DNA of 10,195 bases from Alphaproteobacteria bacterium (GTDB lineage: Bacteria > Pseudomonadota > Alphaproteobacteria > Puniceispirillales > Puniceispirillaceae). The stretch lies in assembly GCA_022425565.1 (NCBI GenBank), contig JAKMFG010000207.1, positions 1 to 10,195 on the forward strand, given 5' to 3'. Below, in pieces: positions 1-6,505 of the stretch. Numbering within the stretch: the stretch's first letter is position 1; the number at the start of each line of letters is the position of its first letter. The position numbers and the translations under genes are program-made. The notes under the pieces were generated by a model. The model searched no databases and was not told where the DNA came from. It was given only the letters and a program-made list of their open reading frames with translations.

Positions 1-3
1 CGA

Positions 4-79
4 TGGTGCTGCCAGCGTGATTCGAACACGCGACCTCACCCTTACCAAGGGTGCGCTCTACCGCTGGAGCTATGGCAGC
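4..79 (-). tRNA. tRNA-Thr (anticodon GGT), complete with encoded CCA
   Basis: Read on the minus strand, the 76 bases fold into a complete cloverleaf. There is a 7-bp acceptor stem (GCTGCCA with TGGCAGC), a D arm GCTC/GAGC, a 5-bp anticodon stem CACCC/GGGTG and a T arm GCGTG-TTCGAAT-CACGC. Discriminator A and an encoded CCA follow. The anticodon loop is TTGGTAA, giving anticodon GGT (plus-strand positions 44-46), which reads threonine ACC and ACU codons. It lies downstream of, and in the same direction as, the flavoprotein gene that ends at 138. A separate promoter candidate at 100-127 suggests it is transcribed independently. Confidence 0.97.
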
Positions 80-99
80 ATTTCCATCGACACGCGTGA

Positions 100-127
100 C
101 TTACACGAGATCACGACGCCATGGCAA
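100..127 (-). promoter_or_regulatory. Candidate sigma-70 promoter for tRNA-Thr
   Basis: On the minus strand, TTGCCA (127-122; 5 of 6 matches to the -35 consensus) is followed after 16 bases by TGTAAG (105-100; 4 of 6 matches to the -10 consensus). Transcription would start about 14 bases before the mature tRNA 5' end at 79, a sensible leader length. The site lies in the 58-base gap between the flavoprotein stop and the tRNA. This is inference from consensus matching only. Confidence 0.35.
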
Positions 128-137
128 GCGGGTTTTG

Positions 138-1562
138 TCAGAGTTTCAGCAACAGCCTGACGATCCGTCTTGTTCGAGGGCTGAACAGCGCCTCGGTAAA
201 GAACTGTCCAGCGGCGCGTTTGCTGGCATCGCCGAAAGTCGGATAGGGCGCGATCGTGCCGGCCATGCTGGCAATACGGCTCCGCGCCGCGATTGCCACC
301 GACCAGGCCAGGATCATCTCTCCGGCCTGCGGGGCGAGGATGGTCGCCCCCAGAATGCGCCCGTTGCGATGTGTCACCACCTTCACCAATCCTTCAGTCC
401 GGCCTTCGGCCACAGCACGGTCATTGCCGCCAAGCGAAACTGTCTGGGTGCGGATGTTGCCAGTGCCCCAGGCCTCGGCAGCGGCACTCTCGCCAAGCCC
501 GACATGCGCCAGTTCGGGATCGGTGTAGGTTACCCATGGCGTCAGGCTTTCATCGATCTTCGCCGGAAGCCTGAACAGCATGTTGCGAATGACAATTCCG
601 GCATGATAGCCGGCGATATGAGTGAACTGCGCGCGTCCGGCGGCATCGCCGATGGCGAAGACCCGCTTGTCGCTGGTGCGAAGCCGCCTGTCGGTCACGA
701 TGCTGCCGGGCCCGCCCGTGCGGGTGACGATGCCGGCTGCCTCCAGCCCCAGATCGTGGATATTGGCGCGCCGTCCGGCGGCGACCAGAAGATGGCTCGA
801 CGTGATGTTGCGTCCGTCTGCCAGCTCCAGCCTGATCGAACCTGTCGTCCCCGACACGCCAGCCACTCCGACACCCTCGATCAGCTCGATCCCTTCCTTC
901 ACCAGACGCTCCTTCAGGATGGTGGCGGCATCGGGATCATCCTTGCCGAGGATCGTCATGGCCTCGATCACGGTGACCTTGCAGCCCAGCCTTGCATGCG
1001 CCTGTGCCATCTCGATGCCGATCGGGCCGCCGCCAATGATGGCGAGATGGGCCGGCTTTTCGACATCGGTGAAAATCGTCTCGTTGGTGTGGAACGGCAC
1101 GGCATCTAGGCCCGGGATGGGCGGCACAGCGGCGCTCGATCCGGTCGCGATGACATAGAATTTTGCCCGCACCTCATGCGATGCCGATTGCACCAGCCGC
1201 CGTCCGGCAAAGGCCGCGCGTTCTTTGATCACATGAACACCAAGCCCGGTGAACCGTTCCACCGAATCATGTGGGGCGATGGTGGCGATGACGTCCGCGA
1301 CATGGCGTTTCACAGCGGCGAAATCGATCGCCGGGGCCGCCCCGGTCACTCCCATCGCCGGATTGCCATGCGCGTAATGCGCAGCCTTGGCCGCCGCCAA
1401 CAGCGCCTTTGACGGCACACAGCCGCTGTTCAGGCAGTCACCGCCCATGCGGTCGGCCTCGAACAGCACGACCCGCGCGCCCATCTGCGCCGCACCTGCC
1501 GCGACGCTCAGCCCGCCGGACCCGCCGCCAATGACGCAGATATCGGTGTCGATGGTGGTCAT
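138..1562 (-). CDS. FAD-dependent pyridine nucleotide-disulfide oxidoreductase, mercuric-reductase-like
   Basis: The 474-residue product has the full architecture of the class I disulfide oxidoreductases (lipoamide dehydrogenase, glutathione reductase, MerA). It shows an N-terminal FAD-binding GGGSGG (residues 12-17), the redox-active disulfide CLNSGC (C43 and C48), a NAD(P)-binding GGGPIGIE (177-184), a second FAD motif around AIGDAAG (303-309) and a C-terminal dimerisation domain. The usual catalytic HPT..E is replaced by YPTFGD (440-445), so the canonical His/Glu pair is missing. There is no N-terminal heavy-metal domain and no C-terminal cysteine pair, so it is unlikely to reduce mercury. 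It overlaps the upstream TVP38-family gene by ATGA and is probably cotranscribed and coupled with it. Proteins of this type are often encoded beside, and in some bacteria fused to, TVP38 proteins. The electron acceptor is unknown. Product type is sure; substrate is not. Confidence 0.93.
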   Translation of the reverse strand: MTTIDTDICVIGGGSGGLSVAAGAAQMGARVVLFEADRMGGDCLNSGCVPSKALLAAAKAAHYAHGNPAMGVTGAAPAIDFAAVKRHVADVIATIAPHDSVERFTGLGVHVIKERAAFAGRRLVQSASHEVRAKFYVIATGSSAAVPPIPGLDAVPFHTNETIFTDVEKPAHLAIIGGGPIGIEMAQAHARLGCKVTVIEAMTILGKDDPDAATILKERLVKEGIELIEGVGVAGVSGTTGSIRLELADGRNITSSHLLVAAGRRANIHDLGLEAAGIVTRTGGPGSIVTDRRLRTSDKRVFAIGDAAGRAQFTHIAGYHAGIVIRNMLFRLPAKIDESLTPWVTYTDPELAHVGLGESAAAEAWGTGNIRTQTVSLGGNDRAVAEGRTEGLVKVVTHRNGRILGATILAPQAGEMILAWSVAIAARSRIASMAGTIAPYPTFGDASKRAAGQFFTEALFSPRTRRIVRLLLKL

Positions 1563-2284
1563 GACCCGTCTCCCTTATGCCGCGAGGCGGCGAACGCCTT
1601 CCAGGCAACCGGCATCAGCGCCAGCAGCCCGAGTGCTGCCAGCGGGCCGAGAATGGCCGGTGATCCAAGAATTTCGAGATCAGGCGTGCGCCCCGCTGCC
1701 AGAACATGGTCGAGGCCCCGCCCCACGGATACAAAGACCGCCGATCCCGGCGCAATGCCGATAAAGGTGGCGACAAGGTAGCTCCGGAACGGCATGCGGG
1801 TCAGAGCCGGCACAATGTTGACGACCCAGAAGGGTGCGGCCGGGATCAGGCGCAATGCCAGCAGATAGGAAAAAGCATTGCGGCTGAAGCCATCCTCGAG
1901 CCGTGCCATGAACGGACCGGCGCGGCGCTGTGCCAGATCGGCAAAAGCAGTGCGGGCAGCAATGAACACAATCCCGGCGCCCGCCGTCGCACCGACGAGC
2001 ACCAGCAGCACCGCAAGCCAGCCGAAAATCGCCCCGCCGGTCAGGGTGAGCGGCAGCGCGATGGGAAGCGAGAAAGCCACAGCTACAGCGTAGAGCAGCA
2101 GGAAAGACGCTGCCGCCAGCGTCAAATTGGCCTCGGTATAGGCCGTGATCTGACCGTAATGCAGCGCAATGGTCTGCCAGCTGATCGCCCGATGTGCACC
2201 GCTGGTAAAGAACAGCGCCAGCCCGGCGACCAGAAGTGCTGGAAGCCACCATTGTTTGATCCGAGAGCCGAGAGCCGGCGACAT
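1559..2284 (-). CDS. TVP38/TMEM64 family (VTT-domain) inner-membrane protein
   Basis: The 241-residue protein has hydrophobic segments at about 13-28, 55-73, 78-110, 170-190 and 207-227. Its VTT (SNARE-associated Golgi protein, DedA-like) core includes LRLIPAAPFWVVNI (143-156) and the SYLVATFIGIAPGS stretch (168-181), both typical of the family. I chose the ATG at 2284 because AAGGGG lies 8 bases upstream. A longer in-frame GTG at 2332 would add 16 residues but has no ribosome-binding site. The gene leads a two-gene operon, and its stop overlaps the oxidoreductase start (ATGA at 1562-1559). Some VTT/DedA relatives act in lipid scrambling or membrane homeostasis; the role of bacterial TVP38 proteins paired with flavoproteins is not settled. 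Pairing suggests a membrane-linked redox function (inference). Confidence 0.9.
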   Translation of the reverse strand: MSPALGSRIKQWWLPALLVAGLALFFTSGAHRAISWQTIALHYGQITAYTEANLTLAAASFLLLYAVAVAFSLPIALPLTLTGGAIFGWLAVLLVLVGATAGAGIVFIAARTAFADLAQRRAGPFMARLEDGFSRNAFSYLLALRLIPAAPFWVVNIVPALTRMPFRSYLVATFIGIAPGSAVFVSVGRGLDHVLAAGRTPDLEILGSPAILGPLAALGLLALMPVAWKAFAASRHKGDGS

Positions 2285-2326
2285 GTTGCTTACCCCTTCT
2301 GTCCGGGCTAGTCCGAAGAACTGCCG

Positions 2327-2350
2327 TGCCACTTGTTCACGAACATGGCA
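2327..2350. repeat. Inverted repeat, possible operator for the TVP38-flavoprotein operon
   Basis: The arms are TGCCA-CT-TGTTC and GAACA-TGGCA around a central AC. The inner 5-bp arms are perfect with a 2-base spacer. The outer 5-bp arms are perfect but offset by a 2-base bulge (CT) on the left. It ends 43 bases upstream of the preferred TVP38 start, a reasonable place for a repressor site or a 5'-UTR hairpin. No regulator gene is visible in the window. Confidence 0.35.
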
Positions 2351-2498
2351 GCAGGGTCTTTGAACGCGGGAACGTGATCTGGCCCGACTCTATCCCCCTG
2401 TCGGCCCTGCCACAATATGTCCTTAATGACGGGTCAGAATGGTCGATGAAAAATAGGGCGACAACGAGGCGACAGCAGGGCCGGGAGCGCTTTTGTCA

Positions 2499-2527
2499 TT
2501 GGCGGCGCATCGAGTTTGCGCGATAAG
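2499..2527 (+). promoter_or_regulatory. Candidate promoter of the murA cluster
   Basis: TTGGCG (2499-2504; 4 of 6 to the -35 consensus) and GATAAG (2522-2527; 4 of 6 to the -10 consensus) are separated by 17 bases. The predicted start near 2534 gives a leader of about 50 bases before the small ORF. It is the best match in this gap for a rightward promoter, but the support is consensus matching alone. Confidence 0.3.
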
Positions 2528-2586
2528 ATCAGGTTAACGTACGCACGGGAACGGCGTGTCGGTTTGTGGGACGAGAGGTGCAGGAA

Positions 2587-2760
2587 TTGTCTGGTTCTGC
2601 CGAGGACAAGAAGGAACGGCTGGCGAAAGCCCTTCGCGAAAACCTTCACAAGCGCAAGTCCCAGTCGCGGGCGCGTACCGGCTCCGGTACCGCCGGTCAT
2701 CGCGAACGACCGATCAAGCCCGCATCTACGGGGAGACAAGATGGACAGTCTGAAGATTGA
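2587..2760 (+). CDS. Small basic hypothetical protein overlapping the murA start
   Basis: The frame encodes about 57 residues beginning MSGSAEDKKERLAKALRENL and continuing with HKRKSQSRAR. A predicted charged, amphipathic helix of about 30 residues is followed by a disordered tail rich in Gly, Arg and Ser. I recall similar short Lys/Arg/Ala-rich ORFs just before murA in other Alphaproteobacteria, and the composition looks coding rather than accidental. The TTG at 2587 is preferred because GAGAGG ends 8 bases before it. A GTG at 2566 in the same frame would give 64 residues but lacks a good ribosome-binding site. The stop (2758-2760) lies 20 bases inside murA in another frame, so translation of the two is probably coupled. 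No transmembrane segment or cysteine motif is present. Function unknown. Confidence 0.6.
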   Translation: MSGSAEDKKERLAKALRENLHKRKSQSRARTGSGTAGHRERPIKPASTGRQDGQSED

Positions 2761-3988
2761 TGGCGGTGTGCCGCTGAAAGGCGCAATCTCCGTCAGCGGG
2801 GCGAAAAACGCGGCGCTGCCCCTGATAGCGGCAGGTCTCGTCACCGACGGCACATTACAGCTTCGAAACGTTCCGGATCTTGTCGATACAGGATCGATGG
2901 AGGTTCTTCTGCGCAATCACGGCATGGATGTCGAACGAACGGACGACAGGCTGGTGATTGGCGGCAGCGCCACCAATTTTGACGCTCCCTATGACCTTGT
3001 TCGCAAGATGCGCGCCTCGATCCTTGTGCTTGGGCCGCTGCTGGCGCGTTATGGTCAGGCACGCGTGTCGCTTCCGGGCGGCTGTGCCATCGGCACCAGG
3101 CCGGTCGACCTCCATATCCGTGCGATGCAGGCCTTTGGCGCTATCGTCGAGCTGGCTGACGGCTATATTCAGGCAAGGGCACCCGGCGGACTGACCGGCG
3201 CGCGTGTTGTCTTTCCGATGGTGTCTGTCGGGGCTACCGAAAATGCGATGATCGCGGCAACACTCGCCAAAGGCACATCCGAACTTGTGAATGCCGCACG
3301 CGAGCCAGAGATCAGCGATCTTGCCGAATGCCTGATTGCAATGGGTGCGCGGATCACCGGTCACGGCACGGATACGGTCACGATCGAGGGTGTTGACAGC
3401 CTTGGCGGTGCGACACACGACGTCATTCCCGACCGGATCGAGGCCGGCACATTCGCCATCGCTGCCGCGATCACTGGCGGTGAGCTGACATTGAAGAACG
3501 CCCGTGCGCGGCATCTTGATTCGCTGTTTGAGGTGTTGCGCCGGTGCGGAATCATCATCGACGAGACCGACGACGGTATCAGGGTCGCGGCAGATGGTGG
3601 CATCGGCTCGGCTGACATCACCACCGACCCGTTCCCCGGGTTCCCGACCGACCTGCAGGCACAGTTCATGGCGCTGATGTGCCTTGCCGACGGGTCGTCG
3701 CGGATTTCCGAGACCGTGTTCGAGAACCGCTTCATGCATGTGCCGGAACTGATGCGAATGGGCGCCGATATTCAGGTTGATGGCGGGATTGCCATGGTGC
3801 GTGGCAAGCCCAGCCTGACGCCAGCACCGGTGATGGCAACCGACCTGCGGGCATCGGTGTCGCTCGTGCTGGCAGCATTGGCGACGGAAGGAACCTCCGA
3901 GGTCAGCCGAATCTATCATCTGGACCGGGGCTATTCCGATCTCGAGGCCAAACTCGGCCAGTGCGGCGCACGGATGTACCGGGTTTGA
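2741..3988 (+). CDS. murA: UDP-N-acetylglucosamine 1-carboxyvinyltransferase
   Basis: MurA catalyses the first committed step of peptidoglycan synthesis in the cytoplasm: transfer of enolpyruvate from PEP to UDP-GlcNAc. The 415-residue product is close to the usual family length. It keeps K22 and N23 in SGAKNAALP, the catalytic-loop cysteine C115 in GGCAIGTRPVDLH, D304 in FPTDLQAQ and R396 in YHLDRGY, at positions nearly identical to the E. coli enzyme. Because C115 is present rather than aspartate, the enzyme is predicted to be of the fosfomycin-sensitive type (established for the family, inferred here). The ATG at 2741 follows GGGGAG by 5 bases. Upstream in-frame extension to 2516 has no family similarity, so it is rejected. 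The stop is 7 bases before the DUF2948 gene. Confidence 0.98.
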   Translation: MDSLKIDGGVPLKGAISVSGAKNAALPLIAAGLVTDGTLQLRNVPDLVDTGSMEVLLRNHGMDVERTDDRLVIGGSATNFDAPYDLVRKMRASILVLGPLLARYGQARVSLPGGCAIGTRPVDLHIRAMQAFGAIVELADGYIQARAPGGLTGARVVFPMVSVGATENAMIAATLAKGTSELVNAAREPEISDLAECLIAMGARITGHGTDTVTIEGVDSLGGATHDVIPDRIEAGTFAIAAAITGGELTLKNARARHLDSLFEVLRRCGIIIDETDDGIRVAADGGIGSADITTDPFPGFPTDLQAQFMALMCLADGSSRISETVFENRFMHVPELMRMGADIQVDGGIAMVRGKPSLTPAPVMATDLRASVSLVLAALATEGTSEVSRIYHLDRGYSDLEAKLGQCGARMYRV

Positions 3989-3995
3989 GGCGGTC

Positions 3996-4484
3996 ATGAG
4001 CGGTCCGGTATATAATGGAGAGGATGGCAGGCTGCGCTTGCAGGCGGCAGGTGGTGACGACCTCGAGGTTCTGTCGGCGCTTCTTCAGGATGCGATCATT
4101 CCGGGTGAGGACATGTTCCATGACCAGGGTGGCCGCCGGTTCGTGATGGTGGTCAATCGGTTCTGCTGGGACCAGCCGCCGGTGCAGGGCGTGACCAGAG
4201 AGGATGGCGGGCCCGTGTATCAGCGTCGCCTTTGTGGTGTTCAAATCCGAGGAGTGAGGGCCGTCCGGCAGTCGGGTATGCCGCCAGATCGAAAGTCGGC
4301 ACTGTTCAATCTTCTTGCCATCAGGGCGGATGATTCCGGCAGCGCGGATTGTGAGCGGATTGAGCTGCTGTTTTCCGGTGGTGCGGCGCTGCAATTCGAT
4401 CTCGACGGCCTGTCGGTGATCGCCGAGGATATAGAGACCGGCCAGCCGACGCCGAACAGGCCGGCACATGATGTCGAGAGCTGA
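3996..4484 (+). CDS. DUF2948 family protein
   Basis: The 162-residue protein matches what I know of the alphaproteobacterial DUF2948 family. An N-terminal LRLQAAGGDDLEVLSALLQD segment (residues 13-32) resembles the family's LxxxDxEDLxVxSAxLQDA pattern. It is followed by RRFVMVVNRFCWD (47-59), a central RRLCGVQIRGVRAVRQ stretch, LLAI, then a hydrophobic LLFSGGAALQFDLD and a terminal NRPAHD. It looks like a soluble beta-rich protein, with no signal peptide or membrane segment. The ATG follows GAGG by 5 bases, and the GAGG overlaps the murA stop. The gene commonly sits between murA and hisD in Alphaproteobacteria. No biochemical function is known to me. Confidence 0.88.
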   Translation: MSGPVYNGEDGRLRLQAAGGDDLEVLSALLQDAIIPGEDMFHDQGGRRFVMVVNRFCWDQPPVQGVTREDGGPVYQRRLCGVQIRGVRAVRQSGMPPDRKSALFNLLAIRADDSGSADCERIELLFSGGAALQFDLDGLSVIAEDIETGQPTPNRPAHDVES

Positions 4485-4517
4485 ACGCCAAACGTGTCTT
4501 CGGGATTGCCCGCAAGA

Positions 4518-4547
4518 TTGATTTCACAGCGTTTTTGTCGTTATACC
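4518..4547 (+). promoter_or_regulatory. Candidate internal promoter upstream of hisD
   Basis: TTGATT (4518-4523; 4 of 6 to the -35 consensus) and TATACC (4542-4547; 4 of 6 to the -10 consensus) are separated by 18 bases that include a T-rich run. The 170-base gap before hisD is the longest inside the cluster, consistent with an internal promoter. A small hairpin CGGG-ATTG-CCCG (4501-4512) lies just upstream and might weakly terminate the murA-DUF2948 transcript, although no proper T-tract follows it. Confidence 0.4.
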
Positions 4548-4654
4548 TTCCTGACCGGAGGCTACCGGGCAGTAAATACCATGAGAGTGGCCGCCGTGAC
4601 GGCATGCAACATTGCGACAGACGCGGTGCGGGAAGTCAGTGAAAGGGATATGTG

Positions 4655-5956
4655 ATGGCGGTCAGGCTGGATAACCGGCAGGTGGATTTCGAGGCTCGCT
4701 TCGAGACATTGCTGGCGGCCAAGCGCGAAGCGACGGTGGACGTTGCCGACGCGGTCTCGAGGATTATTTCCGACGTGCGCGCACGCGGTGATACGGCTCT
4801 GCTCGAGCTGACTGCAAAATATGACCGGCTCGATGCCGGCTCGGTGGCCAAACTCGCGGTCGGCCGTGACGAGATCGACGCCGCGCTCGACGGTTTGACT
4901 CCGGCCCTTCGTGATTCGCTGGAGACCGCAGCATCGCGCATTCGCAGTTTCCACGAGCGCCAGCTGCCGCAGGATTTCGACTATGTAGATGATCAGGGCG
5001 TTGGGCTTGGCATGCGCCACACACCGGTCGATGCCGCAGGCCTTTATGTTCCTGGTGGCAAGGCGGCCTATCCGTCCTCGGTCCTGATGAACGCCGTTCC
5101 GGCCGCCGTCGCTGGTGTTGATCGCCGCGTGATCGTCGTGCCGGCACCAGACGGCTATGTAAGCCCAATGGTTCTTGCTGCTGCCGGCATTGCCGGCGTA
5201 GACGAAATTTGGCGTGTCGGCGGGGCACAGGCCGTCGCTGCGCTCGCTTATGGCACCGACAGCATCCGTCCTGTCGACAAGATTGTCGGGCCGGGCAACG
5301 CCTATGTCGCCGCTGCCAAGCGTCAGGTCTTTGGAACCGTCGGAATTGATTCGATCGCCGGCCCGTCAGAGATTCTCGTAATTGCCGATTCCGAGAATGA
5401 CCCTGCCTGGATTGCTGCCGACCTGCTGTCGCAGGCCGAACATGACGAAGCTGCCCAGGCCATTCTGATTACCGATGATGCCGCCTTCGCAGATGCGGTG
5501 GACAAGGCTGTCGAGACGACGCTTGCGACGCTGGCGCGTGCAGACGTTGCCGGGCAGTCATGGCAGGACAATGGCGCCATCATCAAGGTGGCTTCGATGG
5601 ATGACGTTCCGGCGCTGGCCAACCGCATCGCCGCCGAGCATCTGGAACTCGCCGTTCGCGAGCCGCGAAGCTGGCTTGGGCGGATCCGGCATGCCGGCGC
5701 AGTTTTCCTTGGCCGTTACACGCCAGAGGCCATTGGCGATTACGTCGCCGGGCCGAACCATGTCCTGCCGACGGCACGGACGTCGAAATTCTCGTCTGGA
5801 CTTGGCGTTGTCGATTTCATGAAACGGACGACCACGGTTGAATGTGACGCCGGCAGTTTTGCCAGCATCGCCCCCGCAGGGGTCGAGCTTGCCAATGCCG
5901 AAGGTCTTGGCGGGCATGCCCTGTCGATGACCATCAGGATGAACGCACGGAGCTGA
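4655..5956 (+). CDS. hisD: Histidinol dehydrogenase
   Basis: HisD performs the last two oxidations of histidine synthesis, L-histidinol to L-histidine, using two NAD+ and a zinc ion, as a cytosolic homodimer. The 433-residue product is the normal length. It contains the zinc ligands and catalytic residues expected from the E. coli enzyme: Q260 and H263 in LLSQAEHDE, the catalytic pair E328-H329 in AAEHLE, D362 in IGDYVAGPNH and H421 near the C terminus in GLGGHALS. The signature KIVGPGNAYVAAAKRQVFG (209-227) is also intact. ATG 4655 is preferred because AAGGG ends 7 bases before it; a GTG one codon upstream is possible. No other his genes are in the window, so hisD is outside a compact his operon. 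Its stop is 1 base from the UPF0262 start. Confidence 0.98.
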   Translation: MAVRLDNRQVDFEARFETLLAAKREATVDVADAVSRIISDVRARGDTALLELTAKYDRLDAGSVAKLAVGRDEIDAALDGLTPALRDSLETAASRIRSFHERQLPQDFDYVDDQGVGLGMRHTPVDAAGLYVPGGKAAYPSSVLMNAVPAAVAGVDRRVIVVPAPDGYVSPMVLAAAGIAGVDEIWRVGGAQAVAALAYGTDSIRPVDKIVGPGNAYVAAAKRQVFGTVGIDSIAGPSEILVIADSENDPAWIAADLLSQAEHDEAAQAILITDDAAFADAVDKAVETTLATLARADVAGQSWQDNGAIIKVASMDDVPALANRIAAEHLELAVREPRSWLGRIRHAGAVFLGRYTPEAIGDYVAGPNHVLPTARTSKFSSGLGVVDFMKRTTTVECDAGSFASIAPAGVELANAEGLGGHALSMTIRMNARS

Positions 5957-5957
5957 G

Positions 5958-6476
5958 ATGGCGCAAGACGGACGAACGCATGATGATCTGGTCGCAGGAC
6001 CCGTGCATCGGCTCGTCCGGATCGAGCTTGACGAGGCCAACGCGCCGCGTCGCACAGCCGAGGCCGAGCACGAGCGTGCGATCGCCATTTACGACATTCT
6101 TGAAGATAACAGCTTCTCGCTTGTTGGCGGCGAGGGTGAGCAGCTTGGCGGGCCGTTCCATCTCTATCTTCGGGCAGAGGGGCGGCATATCCGGTTCGAC
6201 ATTCGTGACAATGGCGATGCCGAGCTCGCGCAATTCTATATGGCGCTTGGCCCGCTGCGACGGGTGATGCGCGATTATTTTCAGGTGTGCGACACCTATT
6301 ACGAGGCCATCCGCACCAAGTCGCCGTCACAGATTCAGGCCATCGATATGGGACGGCGTGCGCTTCACAATGAAGGCGCTGAAATCCTGCGAGGCCGGCT
6401 GGACGGCAAGGTAGCGACGGACGAAATGACATCGCGGCGGTTGTTCACCCTGATCTGCGTCCTGCAGACGAAATAG
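5958..6476 (+). CDS. UPF0262 family protein
   Basis: The 172-residue protein resembles the alphaproteobacterial UPF0262 family. After a variable N terminus comes RLVRIELDEANAPRR (19-33), then EHERAIAIYDILEDNSFSL (37-55), GGPFHLYLRAEGRHIRFDIR (64-83), a conserved SPSQIQAIDMGRRALHNEGA stretch (121-140) and a C-terminal DEMTSRRLFTLICVL. It appears soluble and cytoplasmic, with no recognisable catalytic motif. GGAG lies 5 bases before the ATG, inside the end of hisD, and only one base separates the two genes, so coupling with hisD is likely. The position between hisD and the phosphatase gene is conserved in related genomes as I recall them. Function unknown. Confidence 0.92.
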   Translation: MAQDGRTHDDLVAGPVHRLVRIELDEANAPRRTAEAEHERAIAIYDILEDNSFSLVGGEGEQLGGPFHLYLRAEGRHIRFDIRDNGDAELAQFYMALGPLRRVMRDYFQVCDTYYEAIRTKSPSQIQAIDMGRRALHNEGAEILRGRLDGKVATDEMTSRRLFTLICVLQTK

Positions 6477-6505
6477 GGCAGGACGACCAAAGGAAGGACA
6501 AGGAC

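Larger units (their letters stand above)
2285..2586. other. Divergent intergenic region between the TVP38 operon and the murA cluster
   Basis: About 300 bases separate the leftward TVP38 start from the first rightward gene. The region is less GC-rich than its flanks (for example around 2411-2460). It contains an inverted repeat at 2327-2350 and a rightward promoter candidate at 2499-2527. A possible leftward promoter on the minus strand (TTGTGG, 17 bases, TAGAGT, near 2389-2417) is too weak to list. I see no RNA gene and no convincing terminator. Open frames crossing it do not resemble proteins. Confidence 0.6.

Noticed and set aside
51..1109. 352-residue plus-strand ORF opposite the flavoprotein gene
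   Set aside because: Pro/Arg/Gly-rich composition without recognisable motifs, antisense to a gene with clear catalytic motifs, and it starts inside tRNA-Thr. A GC-rich shadow frame.
138..1562. Mercuric reductase
   Set aside because: No heavy-metal-binding N-terminal domain, no C-terminal vicinal cysteines and no mer genes nearby.
2335..2349. Alphaproteobacterial LexA box (GTTC-N7-GTTC or GAAC-N7-GAAC)
   Set aside because: The half-sites GTTC and GAAC are inverted and only 2 bases apart; no second half-site exists at 7-base spacing.
2516..2740. N-terminal extension of MurA
   Set aside because: MurA homology starts at MDSLKIDGG with C115 numbering intact and a GGGGAG ribosome-binding site; the extension looks non-homologous and overlaps the small ORF.
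2855..3997. 380-residue minus-strand ORF opposite murA
   Set aside because: Antisense to an unmistakable murA; His/Arg/Gln-rich translation with no family resemblance.
5740..6432. 230-residue minus-strand ORF spanning the end of hisD and UPF0262
   Set aside because: Crosses two well-supported genes on the other strand and has shadow-frame composition.
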